A stretch of 64,000 nucleotides of DNA from Cadophora sp. MPI-SDFR-AT-0126 (taxonomy: Eukaryota > Ascomycota > Leotiomycetes > Helotiales > Ploettnerulaceae): contig JAGMVK010000003.1 of assembly GCA_020747065.1 (NCBI GenBank), forward strand, positions 124,001-188,000, in the 5' to 3' direction. Below the pieces are notes generated by a model that did not search any database, was not told the DNA's origin, and was given only the letters and a program-made list of their open reading frames with translations. Every line of letters starts with the position of its first letter. Position 1 is the first letter of the stretch. A program made the translations under genes and the position numbers. Of the stretch, positions 32,865-44,417 are shown one piece after another.

Positions 32865-35800
32865 TCAGCTCAACGGCACACTCCAATTTCTCGACAATGC
32901 TTGTAACTTCCTCTTAATACCGTCGCTCACCCTCGCCGCAACACCCTGCTCAAGCAATCCAACGGCATGATTCAAGACCTCATCCGGCACTAACTCTACA
33001 TGTCGCTCACCCTTTGTCAATACAGGAACACCTTCACCATTCCACAAGTAGCTTACCACAGACCGATCATCTGGCATGACAGCATCAATCGCAAACATCG
33101 GTCCCTTCTCCATCCGCAGCGAGTTTACGTCCGTTCTCGACAGACTCTCGACCCAGAGGATTAGCGACGCGCGATAGATGGCCGTAGACCACCAATGCGG
33201 TCGGCCTTCTCTGGGCATAGAAGACACGAGACGGATGACTTGGCCACAGTGGATGAGGACTTCCTCGGGCTGATGAATGCACCGTTTATACCGTGCCGTG
33301 AGTTCACGACTCGAGCCATCGAAGGCCTCGCGGCGAGCAAGACGTTCGATTTCTGGGAATGAAGTCACGGCATTGAGGCTGATGAGATGGTAGAGAACGA
33401 GGTTGGCGCGGGTGACGGGACAGGTTGGGTCGGCTTTTGCGTGGACGACGCAGAGCTCGTACCATTTCTGGAGAAGGGATTGGACTTCTTCAAGGCGGAG
33501 CATGGTGCTTGCTTTGGTCACTGTCCTGCTTCCACGGCGTGCGCCGAAGAAATCTGAGAAGCAGGAGAGTACTTGACGGAGATGGCAGAGGAGGGATTGC
33601 AGTGGGTGTAAGAGCAATTTCAATTGGAGGGGAGATAACTGGTCGTAGCGACGATCGAGGTTATCGTGGAGCATGTCCTGGAACAGGTCACACAGCGAAG
33701 GTGTGAGGGGTCTGATCTCCAGCGGAGAGTTGGGACTTCCCCAACCTGAGCCTGTGGCGTTGATGTTGTTTGTTTGTTGGAGCGCAGCCAGCCATTCAGT
33801 GGAGTCTTTGGCGAGCCAGAGACACTCCATCCCAGGCATCGGGGTCTGTAGCTCCGTGATGGACAGGATGGGCGCTGTGTCGTGGAACAGGCTCAACTCC
33901 TGATCCACCATCACCCAATTGTACACTAACCTACTGCTAATTAGCCTGGGGCCTTGGTGAGGTCTGTAAGGTTTGTAGGGCTTGTGGGGAGTGCTGGGGT
34001 GTGCTGGGCGGTTGAATAGATGCCCTATCATTGGCCTCTCGCCAGGCAGATGACCGCTACAACACTGCACTCGTGCACAAAATGCCATAGCAGAGCCGAG
34101 CCATTCGGCCACAAAACGCCAATGTCATTGGAAAGGAAGAAACATGTGATGGACTTGAAAAGAGGAGAAATGCCTACCTGTTCTTGCTTTCTTGCTGCTG
34201 CCATGCTCTCCATTGAAGTTCGATATTCGATGGATCCGTTGAGATGGTCATAGGAATTGAAGGCTCCAGCATACCGGCATGTTTCAACATCTAGGATGGG
34301 TCAGTCAGTCATCCATGTCTACATTTCGAGGTATGTTTTGCCACACTTACAGAAAGATACATGCCCCTCTGGCCCATGGCAATATTCATATGCCATGCAT
34401 CACCACTCCAAGCACCAAGAATGGTAAACAGCAAAGCACATCTCAATACGACGGGATCAGCCGAAAGTTCAACATCCTTCTCGATGATGTTGAAAAGCGA
34501 GATGCGACAGGTCTCCGTCAACCCCGCAGTTAGACACCTCGCTTCGGATGTTTGGACCGCAGTTGCACCAGTGGCAATCATTAAGAGGAGAAGAAGGGTA
34601 GAAGCTTGGTTGTTCAGCATCAACTCGTTGGGATCAAGAGTGCCGCCATTGATCAGTGTATAGTACGGCGCGAGACTGCGGACATAACTGCGCAGAAAAT
34701 ACTCCAGGACTTTGGAAGGAGGAAGAACGAGGAAGTTGAAATTGCCATGTGGACTCCCCTTATCCCAAGCTTTCATCCCACCACGATGGGTCTCGAGAGC
34801 GGTGTGAAGAAAGCTCTGTGTGATGGCAAGGATGCGATCCCGGGTACTGGACGAAAAAGGGACAACAGATATCTGATTCTTGTAATCGATATCAGAGGAA
34901 TCGATGTTGCTATCCAACAGTTTCCACGTATTTTCATATCTGGAATGGTGTTCGAGATTCTCCAAATGGACGATTGCGGTTCGAGGACAGGAACCTGAGA
35001 AAATGGGACGATTGCATCGAGCCAGCGGCCATGCAGCTTCCGCTGCAATGACAACCTCGAATTCGGGCACCATGGAGTCTCCACTCATGAAGCCACTGGC
35101 TTCGACGATTTTGAACGGCCTCTCGAAATCGGCTTGTGATGAAATGCTGGTAGATCCAGTATGAGGGACAGAGATCGAGGTATGCATGGAAGCCAAGGCA
35201 TCAGAACTGGAGTACGACCCCGCCATCTCCATGAATGGGACATCAATCTTGCCGTTCATGGTATTTGGATACATGTCCAATTCCGTGGGATATTGATTCC
35301 ACATCATGAGGTCCTGGTAGCTGGTGTCCGCATTGAGCATATCCTCATCATTCAGACACATGAAAGTGTCCATACCCCGCACACTCTCACTCGGCGAGGT
35401 ATTGAACGGCGTGTTCCCAAAATTAAGCCCTTGCATATTGTAAACCGGCGTCTGGACATTCTGCGGACTTCCTTGGACCTTCGCCTCCAAAGGACTACCA
35501 GCCGCCATGATGGGAGTTGGTGCTCGTTGGACGGGAGTTGGCTCCTTGGGAGCTAACCGATTTGTTGTTGTCGGCGACCCACTGTTCCGTTGTGCGGAAA
35601 CCGCACCGGCCAGACTGGCTGATCTCATGGATGCTTTCCCTGAACGACGTGCGAATCGTGCTTCGCAAGGCAGGTTCTTCTCTGCACAGCGGGAACAAGG
35701 TACGGCTTTGTCACAACCTGTTTTTGCGTTGGCACAATTGATGCAAGCGATTGGAGTTCGGCCTGCGATGGACGGCACGGATCCTGGAGTTGTTTGCATT

Positions 35801-36106
35801 GGATCTTTGGCTTCGTGGTATGTGAAGTGGTGACGTTGGAGGAGATCTCTGTTGTGGAGTGGTAAGTATTTTGGAAGTCTCGTTAGGCTGCGGGGTGTGT
35901 TTACCTTCTGGGAAACGAGAGTTGACAGAGAGTGCAGCGGTGGGGTTTGACATTGGTATCTGGGATAAATCTGTAAGTGATGATTCAAGAATACGTGGAC
36001 TGGAAGGGAACTTGAAAAGAGTAAGAAAAGACTTACGACTAGGTATGTGCCTCTCGAGATGCTCCTTCCTCGTGAAGCTCTTTCCACAGTACGTGCAGAA
36101 TATCAT
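32865..36106 (-). CDS. CMR1: CMR1/PIG1-type melanin regulator: two C2H2 fingers plus Zn2Cys6
   Basis: Five exons join in phase (introns 33931-34177, 34291-34350, 35849-35904, 35960-36036) to give 933 residues. Finger 1 (C4, C7, H20, H24) begins at the third residue after the start; finger 2 (C32, C35, H48, H53) is assembled across introns 1 and 2; a Zn2Cys6 cluster (C77-C103, CINCANAKTGC...CSRC...C) follows. This three-finger arrangement is the hallmark of Cmr1/Pig1-type regulators of fungal melanin genes. The rest contains the fungal transcription factor middle homology region (YFLRSYVRSLAPYYTLI, MLKHAGMLEPS, LVYNWVMVDQELSLFHD). The ATG at 36106 lies only two codons before finger 1. With a THN-type reductase and a PKS nearby, it probably controls DHN-melanin genes. 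The 247-base intron is unusually long for this window. Confidence 0.9.
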
Positions 36107-37474
36107 GATATCGACCCAAGCAGCCCATTCATCGTTTGCTCTTCGAATACTTATATACCTCTCGACGATGGACCAATCGGGAGGTGTAAGGTTGAAGTAA
36201 GCTTATCTGAGGAGCAGGTAGGTATGATGGTGGGCTGATTGGGAATTGGTGAAGGGCAGAAGTTTGGAAGTGTTATTTGGTTGTAGGTGTCTGTCGTCGA
36301 GATATCGAACTCGGTTGCTGGCAGATGCTGAGAAACGGAATAACAAAAGTATGACAAGACCAAAACCGACTTTCTTTCGATCAAGCAAGGAAGTTTCCTA
36401 ACGAACGAACGACGTCTGTATGTATGTATGCATGCAAATCCACGACTGGGGTTAGTGCAACAACGAACTCGGTCCTAAGGGATTTGGATCAACTGTAACC
36501 GGAACAGGATTCGTATCAAGAAACATCCAAGTCAAGTCAAGGTCGAAAGCGTCGAATAATTTTTCCCGTGGGACGCGGAAAGCAGGCAAGCATGCAATCA
36601 GGAGTGTGTGTATTTTCAGCCCGCCTCAATCAATACCGACCAATTTACGCAGACCAGCGTCGCAACCTGGAAGCAGATCCTCGTGTCGGCCCTGTATGTG
36701 CAGAGCTGGGTATGGGTACTGGAAATTTGTGTGTGTATATGTCGACTTTCGGTCCTGGGTTTATCTACTGTATGTATGTACTGAATTTGAAATCAATGTT
36801 CAATCATCTTCCGTTGTTTTTTCCAGCCGCACTACACAGCACCCACCCCCTTGGGCTAACCTTCCCTGTCCCTGGCTGTCTGATCTGTCCTGTCTTTGTC
36901 CTGCCCCACAGGATTGAGAGTGTTAGTGCCATAGTGATCATGATCAAGAAAGACAAGACAGGACAGCAGAGACAGACTAAGTGGGATAGCGAAAGGGTGA
37001 GCAGCAGTAGCTGGAGCAGGATGAGGATCTGTTCGCCGGTTCGCAGGGCTCGGGAGAGGTCCTGGGTAGTCCCAGCGCAGCTCTGCACAGCTTATTTGTT
37101 GTGCACTTGCCATTGGCGGACAAGTGAATCAAGAAATACACTTCATGCACAGTTCGGTGATGGACTAGGTGGCCAGCACGGGGCTGCGGCGATGAGCCAT
37201 GGGAGGCTTTGGGCTGTGGACACGAGAGGAGGAAACAAACGAACGAGCGAGCGAGGAACCAGTAGAGGAGCTAGAAAGGAATAGGAATCCAGGAAGCCGA
37301 AGCGCAGACGTAAGATAGGCGCTGGATATAATTTGAGGTCTGTCTGGTCTACAGAGCCTAGCCCGATACTACTGTTTTTGTTCTGTGCTGATGAGCTTTG
37401 CTGTACCTACAGATGACTTACTGATACCGGTAGCCATCGGCACAGACAGGCTCAGGATAAAATAGGTTATGATA

Positions 37475-37498
37475 GGCACGTCAACTTGTTGACGTGCC
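37475..37498. repeat. perfect inverted repeat (hairpin) upstream of the CMR1-like gene
   Basis: GGCACGTCAA and TTGACGTGCC flank a 4-base CTTG loop. Each arm contains an ACGTCA/TGACGT half, similar to bZIP/CRE-type binding sites. It lies about 1.4 kb upstream of the regulator's start. Confidence 0.6.
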
Positions 37499-37707
37499 GT
37501 GGGTTTCTGGGCCGGTCAACAAGCTAATATGCTCGAGTGTGCCTCTGATACCATAGGCCAAGACTCGGTCAGCAAGTGTCATAATGATGCCACTTGAGCT
37601 TCATCCTGCAGCCCCTCTCATATCGTATCAATACCAGTACGAGAAACTTGCTGATAAACATGCCATTCCTACAGCATGTGAATGTATGCCGGCAGTACTG
37701 TACAGTA

Positions 37708-37725
37708 CCGTACGGTACCGTACGG
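37708..37725. promoter_or_regulatory. tandem CCGTACGG palindromes, possible Zn2Cys6 binding site
   Basis: Two copies of CCGTACGG (37708-37715, 37718-37725) start 10 bases apart, one helical turn. CCG/CGG pairs are the typical half-sites of Zn2Cys6 regulators, here in everted order with 2-base spacing. Binding is inference. Confidence 0.4.
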
Positions 37726-40700
37726 CAGCATTCCAGCAGCCATAACAGGCATTCCGAAGCTATGGTCAGGAGCCGTACTGTGCTGCACTGTATGGTGTGT
37801 AGGCAACGGCGGGGTGGGAGGCAGGATTGTGGATTGTTGTGCACAGCACAGCTTGAATTTTTACCTTCTGGGGCTGGGAGGTTGGTGGGATGTGACGATT
37901 CGGGAGGATGTGAGTTTGGGGATGGGCTCCAGCTGTGCCAGGACCTCATCCCACTATCCGCCACAACCTTACGGGGTACCCCTGCCCTGACTTGGCCTGC
38001 CCAAGCATGCTGTAGCCCGACCTGCAGCGCGCCAATCTCGAGCCGTCAGCACGGTCCACTACAACCACTACCACCACTCCCAATCCATTATTCCCCAAAC
38101 AGGCCTAACCCACTGAAATCTGCCTAAATAGGCTCAAGCAGGTTCATCCCGAAAGGCCCAAGAAGCTTCCAAACTCAGTACCATTTTAGTCGGCACATAC
38201 GCAAACAAACCCCCTAGCTCAGGCACTATCCATTTACTTAGTCCTCCACTATCTCTACCTCTATTACCGTACTGTCTTGCACTGCTTGCTTGCTTGATTT
38301 GATTGATTCCACATGATGTGAATGGATATGATCGTCACTAGGGCGGCCGACGGCTTGCAGGCAGACGGGCTGCGGCAGAAATAAAGTTCTGGCTTCATTC
38401 TACCCTACTCTGCTTTGCTGCCGTTCAATGGGAACAGTATGTTACTAAAAAGTACAGTGCGGTTACGGAATGTTCTCCTGCACTGCTGGAGCGAGCGTCT
38501 ATTGAACTTTATCTTGCATCCGTGGATTTCGGTTGCCGCAATTTCTACGATCTTAGACATGTCGAGACACTTCAGCACCTCGTTTCCGTTCCAGCAGTAT
38601 CTGCTAAAGTGTGTAGCGTATCACGTTCTTGGACTTGTTGTTTTAGCTTTGGCTCTGTCTCTTCTCGTTCGGTTCGATCCCGAGATTCCAGCTCGCTTTC
38701 CACGTTTGTAGGCTTCCAGCAGTAGCGGTAGCAGTATCAAACAGTGGATTCAATTGCTTGTATCTTAGCGAGAAGCAAATCAGTCAGTCGACAAGTCTCG
38801 AACTCGCTAGTGCAGCACAGTGGTGCGAGTTTGCTCGTGCTACAATGCTTTGATGATACTTGTGACTGCGACGGTACGGAATGGTACTCTGTCCAATTAT
38901 ACCCATAGTACCGACCCGGATGTACGTCGTGATACAAGCACCATGCGGATGAATGTGCAAGTCTTGGGACTCTGGTCATTGGCCAGCTAGCATGAAAGTG
39001 GCCATTTACAGGGGGGTTGGCAATGAAGATAATTGGAATTATTTTGATATTGACTTCACCCGTCCCGACTCTAATGCGACGTCAATCCGAGCATATCAAT
39101 CTCTCCATCTGGTTCATCCCATCCTACGTTCTGACAGACGGAAAAGTTCTACTTTACATCCGAACAGTATAGTAGCCTGGCACGGATAGTAAAGTGCTTC
39201 AATCAAGTAAGTGCTTCTGAACCGGCGAAATTTGCCCGAGGTTGACGGGAATAATGGGAGTACAAAAATAGCTCCCATCCATTCCAGAGTCGTTCCCGAG
39301 CCAAGGAGAACCATCCCGCACATGGTCACGGTCCCCAAGATGCAGCCGCCCAGTCCCATCTTCTGGTCTATTCTGCTGTGCCTACCTGTTGGGTAGGGCT
39401 TTGTAACTGTACCTTGAGCCTGGCCACGAAAGTTACAGTACTTTCCTTGGAATTGTACTGTGTCCGTCAACCCGGGGGCTGGGGAAGGAAACACAGATAT
39501 CGCAGGCTCGTGATGCACAGACAAAAAATTCGGAGAGTGTCGAGGTAACGGTTGGCAAAGGAACAATTATCGTCCATGTTATTCCCTTGACTGCATTCTT
39601 CTCTCAGCGACATGTGCACCTCTGCATTCAGTCCTGCCATCCCATCGCAGTTCCTGCCTCCTTTTCCAAAAATCCTTTCTGGTCCGACAGCTTACACACC
39701 TTCTCTGAGGTACTCACTACTACGGCAAAGCTTGCCGTGGCAGCAAGTGCTTTGCGCTCGGAAGCGTCGAGCTACGCTGTAGTGGCCGATTCAGAGTTGT
39801 CGATCTCGGCGCCAGATACGAGCATCTGCCGCATGATTCGGCATTTCGACGCAAGTGCGAGCGGTCTGAGTTGGTGTTGGTGTTCGGTTCGGTGTCTGAA
39901 GAGAAGCGTGGTTGTGGATACGTATGAACCATGAAGAAGGATCAAAAATGAGGATCGCCAAGGTAGTCGGTCGGTATTGACATGGGGCAAGTCAGCCTCC
40001 TCCTGCCTTGCCAACATTATCGATTGTCGATGCAAAAACCTCTCCACCATCATTCTGTGTTGATCCTCACGATCTAGATCGCTATCCTTCATCTTATCAT
40101 GAATCCCAATAAGAGATCTCACCTCATCTGCCATCTGCAAAGCCGCATTTATTCTTGCTCTCGATTGGCAACGTAAAGCCTATCGGACAGAGTAAATATC
40201 GAAGTCGATCGAGGGGTACTAGCATAGAGGGCGAGCTAGCGAGATCAGACCAATTCGTTCAACCCTCATGTATGTATGTACCAGGTACAAGATGCAATCA
40301 GCATTACGCAAGTAGCAAGGTTGGGGCTCTCTGACTCTGGCCTAACTTCCCAGTTGTTTTTCACCGCTCCTAGTGGACCGAGAAAACTGTGCATACGAAG
40401 GCATGAACGAGAATCAAAAACGCCGGCTCATGGAGCGACGATCGAAGACTGACCTTACTGCGAGTCAGCCGCCGTCATCTGTGCAGAAGCCGAGCCATGC
40501 CCGGCCAGAAGACGAGATCCAGTCAATAAATCGTCAGGGGCATCGAGTTGATGTCGAGGTTCAAGCGGCGATATGTTTCTCCCTTGTACAATGTACATGT
40601 ACCTCTCTCCTCTCACTGCATCCGCGGGCATTCTTCCTTGGTGCGGGTGCGGCGTTCAGTTTGTCGTATCTGCGAGCCTCCCCTCATTCTGTTCGTGCGT

Positions 40701-42270
40701 GTTCATGCGCATCGTATCGTGTTGTTCTGTTCATCCTCCCGCCTCCCCATTCGCTCCTCGCTCCAGGCTCCAGCTCGCTCTTCGACCACTCAGCGTCCAT
40801 CACCACCCTAACTGCCACCAACGAGACCTCTCATGGGACTTTGGCTTACAGCGGCCGCAGTGGAATGAAATGCTTGCAGGCAAGGGTCTCGAAAGCTCGT
40901 CAGCCTTACCATACCGCACCCTGCGAATAATTCAAGCGAAGCAAGCGAAACCAAGCCCAGCAAGAAATAATAATAGAACAAGATTTTTAAGCACTTACCC
41001 TATCAACAGCGTCAAAGCTTGGCACTACTTCTTCATAGTTCTCGGTCCTTAGGTGTGGTGTGGTGCGGTCAACAGTAATCGGCTGGACTCATCCTCACTG
41101 TGTTGAATGGTACAGGCTCGTACATTTCTGCTCTTGGCTCCCACGCCTCGCCTCAAAACTTCAGTTTCATTGCTTCATGTTTCGAGTGCAAATGAGAGGG
41201 AAAATTCAGCTTGCAGAAAATTGCAGTCGTATTTCAATTTAAGTTCATCCCATATTTTGAGTGATGAAGCATCTCCGAGCGGCTCCCGAATATATAACTG
41301 GGCCTCTCAGAGAGACCAGAGTACGTTCGGACCTATGAAACATGACGGAGCCCCTAGTCGGACTTCCGATTTATCCAGATTGAGTGCTCTTTGGACCTCT
41401 TTCTGCCTTGCTTGCTTGCAATGTCCAGCCCACAGCCCTGCCGAAGTCACGGGTTAATCTTGCATCGAGGGCGTGTACGTCGGCGGCTTCGAAGTTCGTG
41501 ATCGCCGATGCATGTGCATCACTGTGATGGTGGGGGCTTCAATGTGATACTCGACTGTACGGTAACGGTATCATCAAATGCACTCTACGGTCCTGTATGT
41601 ATGTGCGTGAGTGGCAAGGCAAATCCTATTTGCTCAAACCCAAAATCAGAGCCGCGGCCAAGCCAGCAAGTGCTGCGCGAGTTGATTACAAAGCATGAAG
41701 TATTTGCAGCTATGGAAATTATTGCAGGAAGGTTCTTTTCTTCCATTTGAGTTTGAATGCGTGTGAGCAGAAGTGCGTGATTGAACAAATTATTGATTTT
41801 TCTGGCGCGGAATCTCAGGCTACACCGCTGTGCTGCGAGCAGGGTGGTGACTGGTGATCTCTTCCATACTCAGACAGTACAACTCATAACAGTCGTGTCG
41901 TACCCCACAGCTAGTCTAAAGCGAACCAGAGACGAGAATGTTCGGGACTTATTCAACCTGCAGTTTACACTCATGCTGCGCTCGGCATGCATAAAAGTAT
42001 CTCCAAGACCGAAATTCAGCAGAGAAAGCAGGAGATACCCCAGAAGAATGCACAAACGTACCCAGTTCGTTCTTGTCTGGTCAGCCTGAAAGTCATGATT
42101 GATGATGGTACAAAGTACAAGTCAATCCTGACACACATATTCGTTATCACTTGGCACTTTCGATCGGGATCTCGACCTCTTTGGGTTCGGCAGACTCCAA
42201 GTACAGTGAGACAAACCTCGCAGACTGAAGATATTTAGTTGCCTTGGCCGGCGTGGGAACTACTGTACCT

Positions 42271-42278
42271 CCGTACGG
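42271..42278. promoter_or_regulatory. CCGTACGG site upstream of the reductase
   Basis: Third copy of the same palindrome, within TCCGTACGGA, about 880 bases upstream of the reductase start. Confidence 0.35.
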
Positions 42279-42605
42279 ATGGGTCAAATGTCTCAGGTTT
42301 GCTGGAAACTTTCCCAGCTTCAAGTGAAAGGCTGGAGTCTCAAGAGAAACAAGAAAAGGCAGGATGTGCAGTGTGTCCAGACACGTGGAGAAGATCTGCA
42401 GTACTTCAGCTCCAGCTAGCGACTCGGGGGGGAAGTTGACCCGAGTCAAAGAGATATCCGTATCTGGTGTATCGCGGCAATGATCGTCAACGTCGGAGAT
42501 CCTTTTAATTAATTTCCACAACCACGGCCTCAGTCTCTGAGGATTTAGCCAGAGCCAGCTCCGCTCCAAGATTCCGGGCTTGAAGTGGAGTTGACAGTGT
42601 TTATT

Positions 42606-42653
42606 CGGGAGATCGGGAGATCGGGAGATCGGGAGTGAGTGAGTGAGTGAGTC
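42606..42653. repeat. microsatellite: GGGAGATC units followed by GAGT units
   Basis: About three to four GGGAGATC repeats run directly into about five GAGT repeats. Simple sequence with no coding. Confidence 0.8.
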
Positions 42654-43158
42654 TAGTTTCGGAAGGGCTTACTTTCCGTCTATCATCAAATCTGACCTTC
42701 TCTACGGATCGTCACTGTCAAGATCTTGGGCATTTGGTGTTTTGTCCGGAGTCTGAATGGGGAAATCCGGCATGTGACCTGGAGTCCCGCTTGCGGCGTT
42801 GGTGAAGGTCCCTCAGTCAGGAGTCCAGCACAGGGGATGACCAGAGAGCAGTGGACATGCGATGGGAGAATATGGGAGGCCGTTGAATGCAAAATCCTTT
42901 CGTTGTACGGAATCCGGGGATGAGCAGGCATTTGAGATGGAGATGAAACATATCCCTACAAAAGATACACCGTATCGGGTGACAAAGATGGAGTATAAGA
43001 CGTCGATATGCAGCCTTTCGAAGCAGCGTAGTAACCACAAAATCCACAGCACAGTTGGAACGTCTTGATACCTGCAATTAAAACTCGCTTATTCGCTCAC
43101 GCCATTGCCAAAGCCGTAAGAAATAAGGAAGAACAAAGCCAGCAAAAGAGCAGTCAGC

Positions 43159-44417
43159 ATGCCGCCCAGCGCCACCGAAACGCTCCACGAGCAGCCAATC
43201 TCCTCCCCGACTCCATCATCCAACTACACCTACGAGACCACACGCTCCACACACTGGGGACCGCTCGCTGGCAAAGTCGCTCTCATCACCGGCTCCGGGC
43301 GTGGAATCGGCAAAGGCATCGCGCTGGAGCTTGGCGCGAGAGGAGCCTCCGTCGTCATCAATTACGCGAAGAGTGCTGCGCAGGCCGAGGAGGTCGTTGC
43401 GGAGATCATCAGAGGAGGGAGCAAGGCTATTGCTCTCCGTGCAGATGTTAGCAAGCCGGAGGAGATTATCAAGATGTTTGAGGATGCGTATGCGCATTTT
43501 GGGAGGATCGACTTTGTGATTTCGAACTCGGGGACTGAAGTTTGTAAGTGGTGATGCGTGATATATTTCCTTATTTGGAGTGTTTGGCGAGGGCGATGAG
43601 AGGCTGAGACAATGTTCTCCATTCTCTTGGGACGACGAATCCCGTGAACTTGCTAATACTTCCTTCTTTCAGGGTTCAAAGAGGAAGATGTGACACCAGC
43701 CGATTTTGACTACATCTTCAACATCAACTGCCGTGGACAGTTCTTTGTTGCCCAACAAGGTGAGGCTTCGGTCTTCCTTCTATCATAGCCTCATCTCTCA
43801 GCTGTGAACTTTCATTGACATCATACTATAAGGGCTCAAATACTGCGGGCGCGGAGGCAGGATCATCCTTATGTCCTCCGTAGCAGCCACCATGAGCGGG
43901 ATACCCAATCACGCGCTTTACGCAGGCAGCAAAGCCGCAGTCGAAGGATTCACACGCTCCTTCTCCGTGGACTGCGGTGAGAAAGGAATCACGGTAAATG
44001 CCATTGCGCCGGGCGGCATCAAGACCGACATGTTCGACGAGAACGCCTGGCATTACGTCCCGAAAGGCTATCCAGGCATGCCAATGGAGATCATCGAGGC
44101 GGGGCTTGCCAGCCAGACTCCTCTTAAGAGATGCGGTTTGACCTCTGATATTGCAAAGGCTGTTGCGCTATTGGTCAGCCCCGACAGTGAGTGGATTAAT
44201 GGTGAGTATCTTACTTCTCTTCACTTCAAGCCACCTCAGCGAGTGTGATACAGCAGCTCAAAGCTAGGGGAAACCTTCGCTTTGACTTTCTTCTCTTGAC
44301 TACACTTCTCTCGACTTGGATCGACGTTTCTAACGTCTCAATATTGAATTTCACGCTGACAGGGGTCTTTTGCATACAGGCCAAGTCATAAAGCTAAGTG
44401 GAGGAGCAGTGGCGTAA
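43159..44417 (+). CDS. 4HNR: tetrahydroxynaphthalene reductase-type short-chain dehydrogenase
   Basis: Four exons (introns 43544-43672, 43760-43832, 44202-44379) give 292 residues. The N-terminal YETTRSTHWGPLAGKVALITGSGRGIGKGI carries the NADPH-binding TGxxxGxG and the YETTRxTHxGPL lead typical of 1,3,6,8-tetrahydroxynaphthalene reductases. Catalytic features are Asn in SNSGTEV, Ser in LMSSVAAT, and YAGSK. The C-terminal substrate region APGGIKTDMFDENAWHY and end GQVIKLSGGAVA also match the T4HN group rather than the trihydroxynaphthalene group, whose members end in GGACM. The enzyme would reduce T4HN to scytalone in DHN-melanin synthesis. It sits between the CMR1-like regulator and the PKS. 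The last intron (178 bases) is long but its junctions restore the family ending. Confidence 0.9.

Larger units (their letters stand above)
36107..43158. promoter_or_regulatory. 7 kb non-coding region between CMR1-like gene and the reductase
   Basis: The two genes are divergent, so both promoters lie here. I see no convincing gene. Notable contents are a perfect hairpin at 37475-37498, tandem CCGTACGG sites at 37708-37725, another CCGTACGG at 42271-42278, many GTAC/GTACTGTAC-type short palindromes, and a microsatellite at 42606-42653. Long upstream regions are common for developmental regulators; a non-coding transcript is possible. Confidence 0.5.

Noticed and set aside
36568..37284. 238-codon plus-strand ORF upstream of the CMR1-like gene
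   Set aside because: Irregular composition, overlapping open frames on both strands and no family-like motif; consistent with chance in non-coding DNA.
39772..40134. Minus-strand ORF from ATG 40134 (MADEVRSLIGIHDKMKDSD...)
   Set aside because: The first 50 residues look protein-like, but the rest turns into low-quality sequence and no splice partner or family was found.
40373..40930. 185-codon plus-strand ORF
   Set aside because: Ser/Leu/Cys-rich translation of pyrimidine-rich DNA, with two other frames open in the same place.
42147..42569. 140-codon minus-strand ORF ending PKEVEIPIESAK
   Set aside because: No ATG at the start of the frame and no recognisable domain; lies in the long non-coding region.
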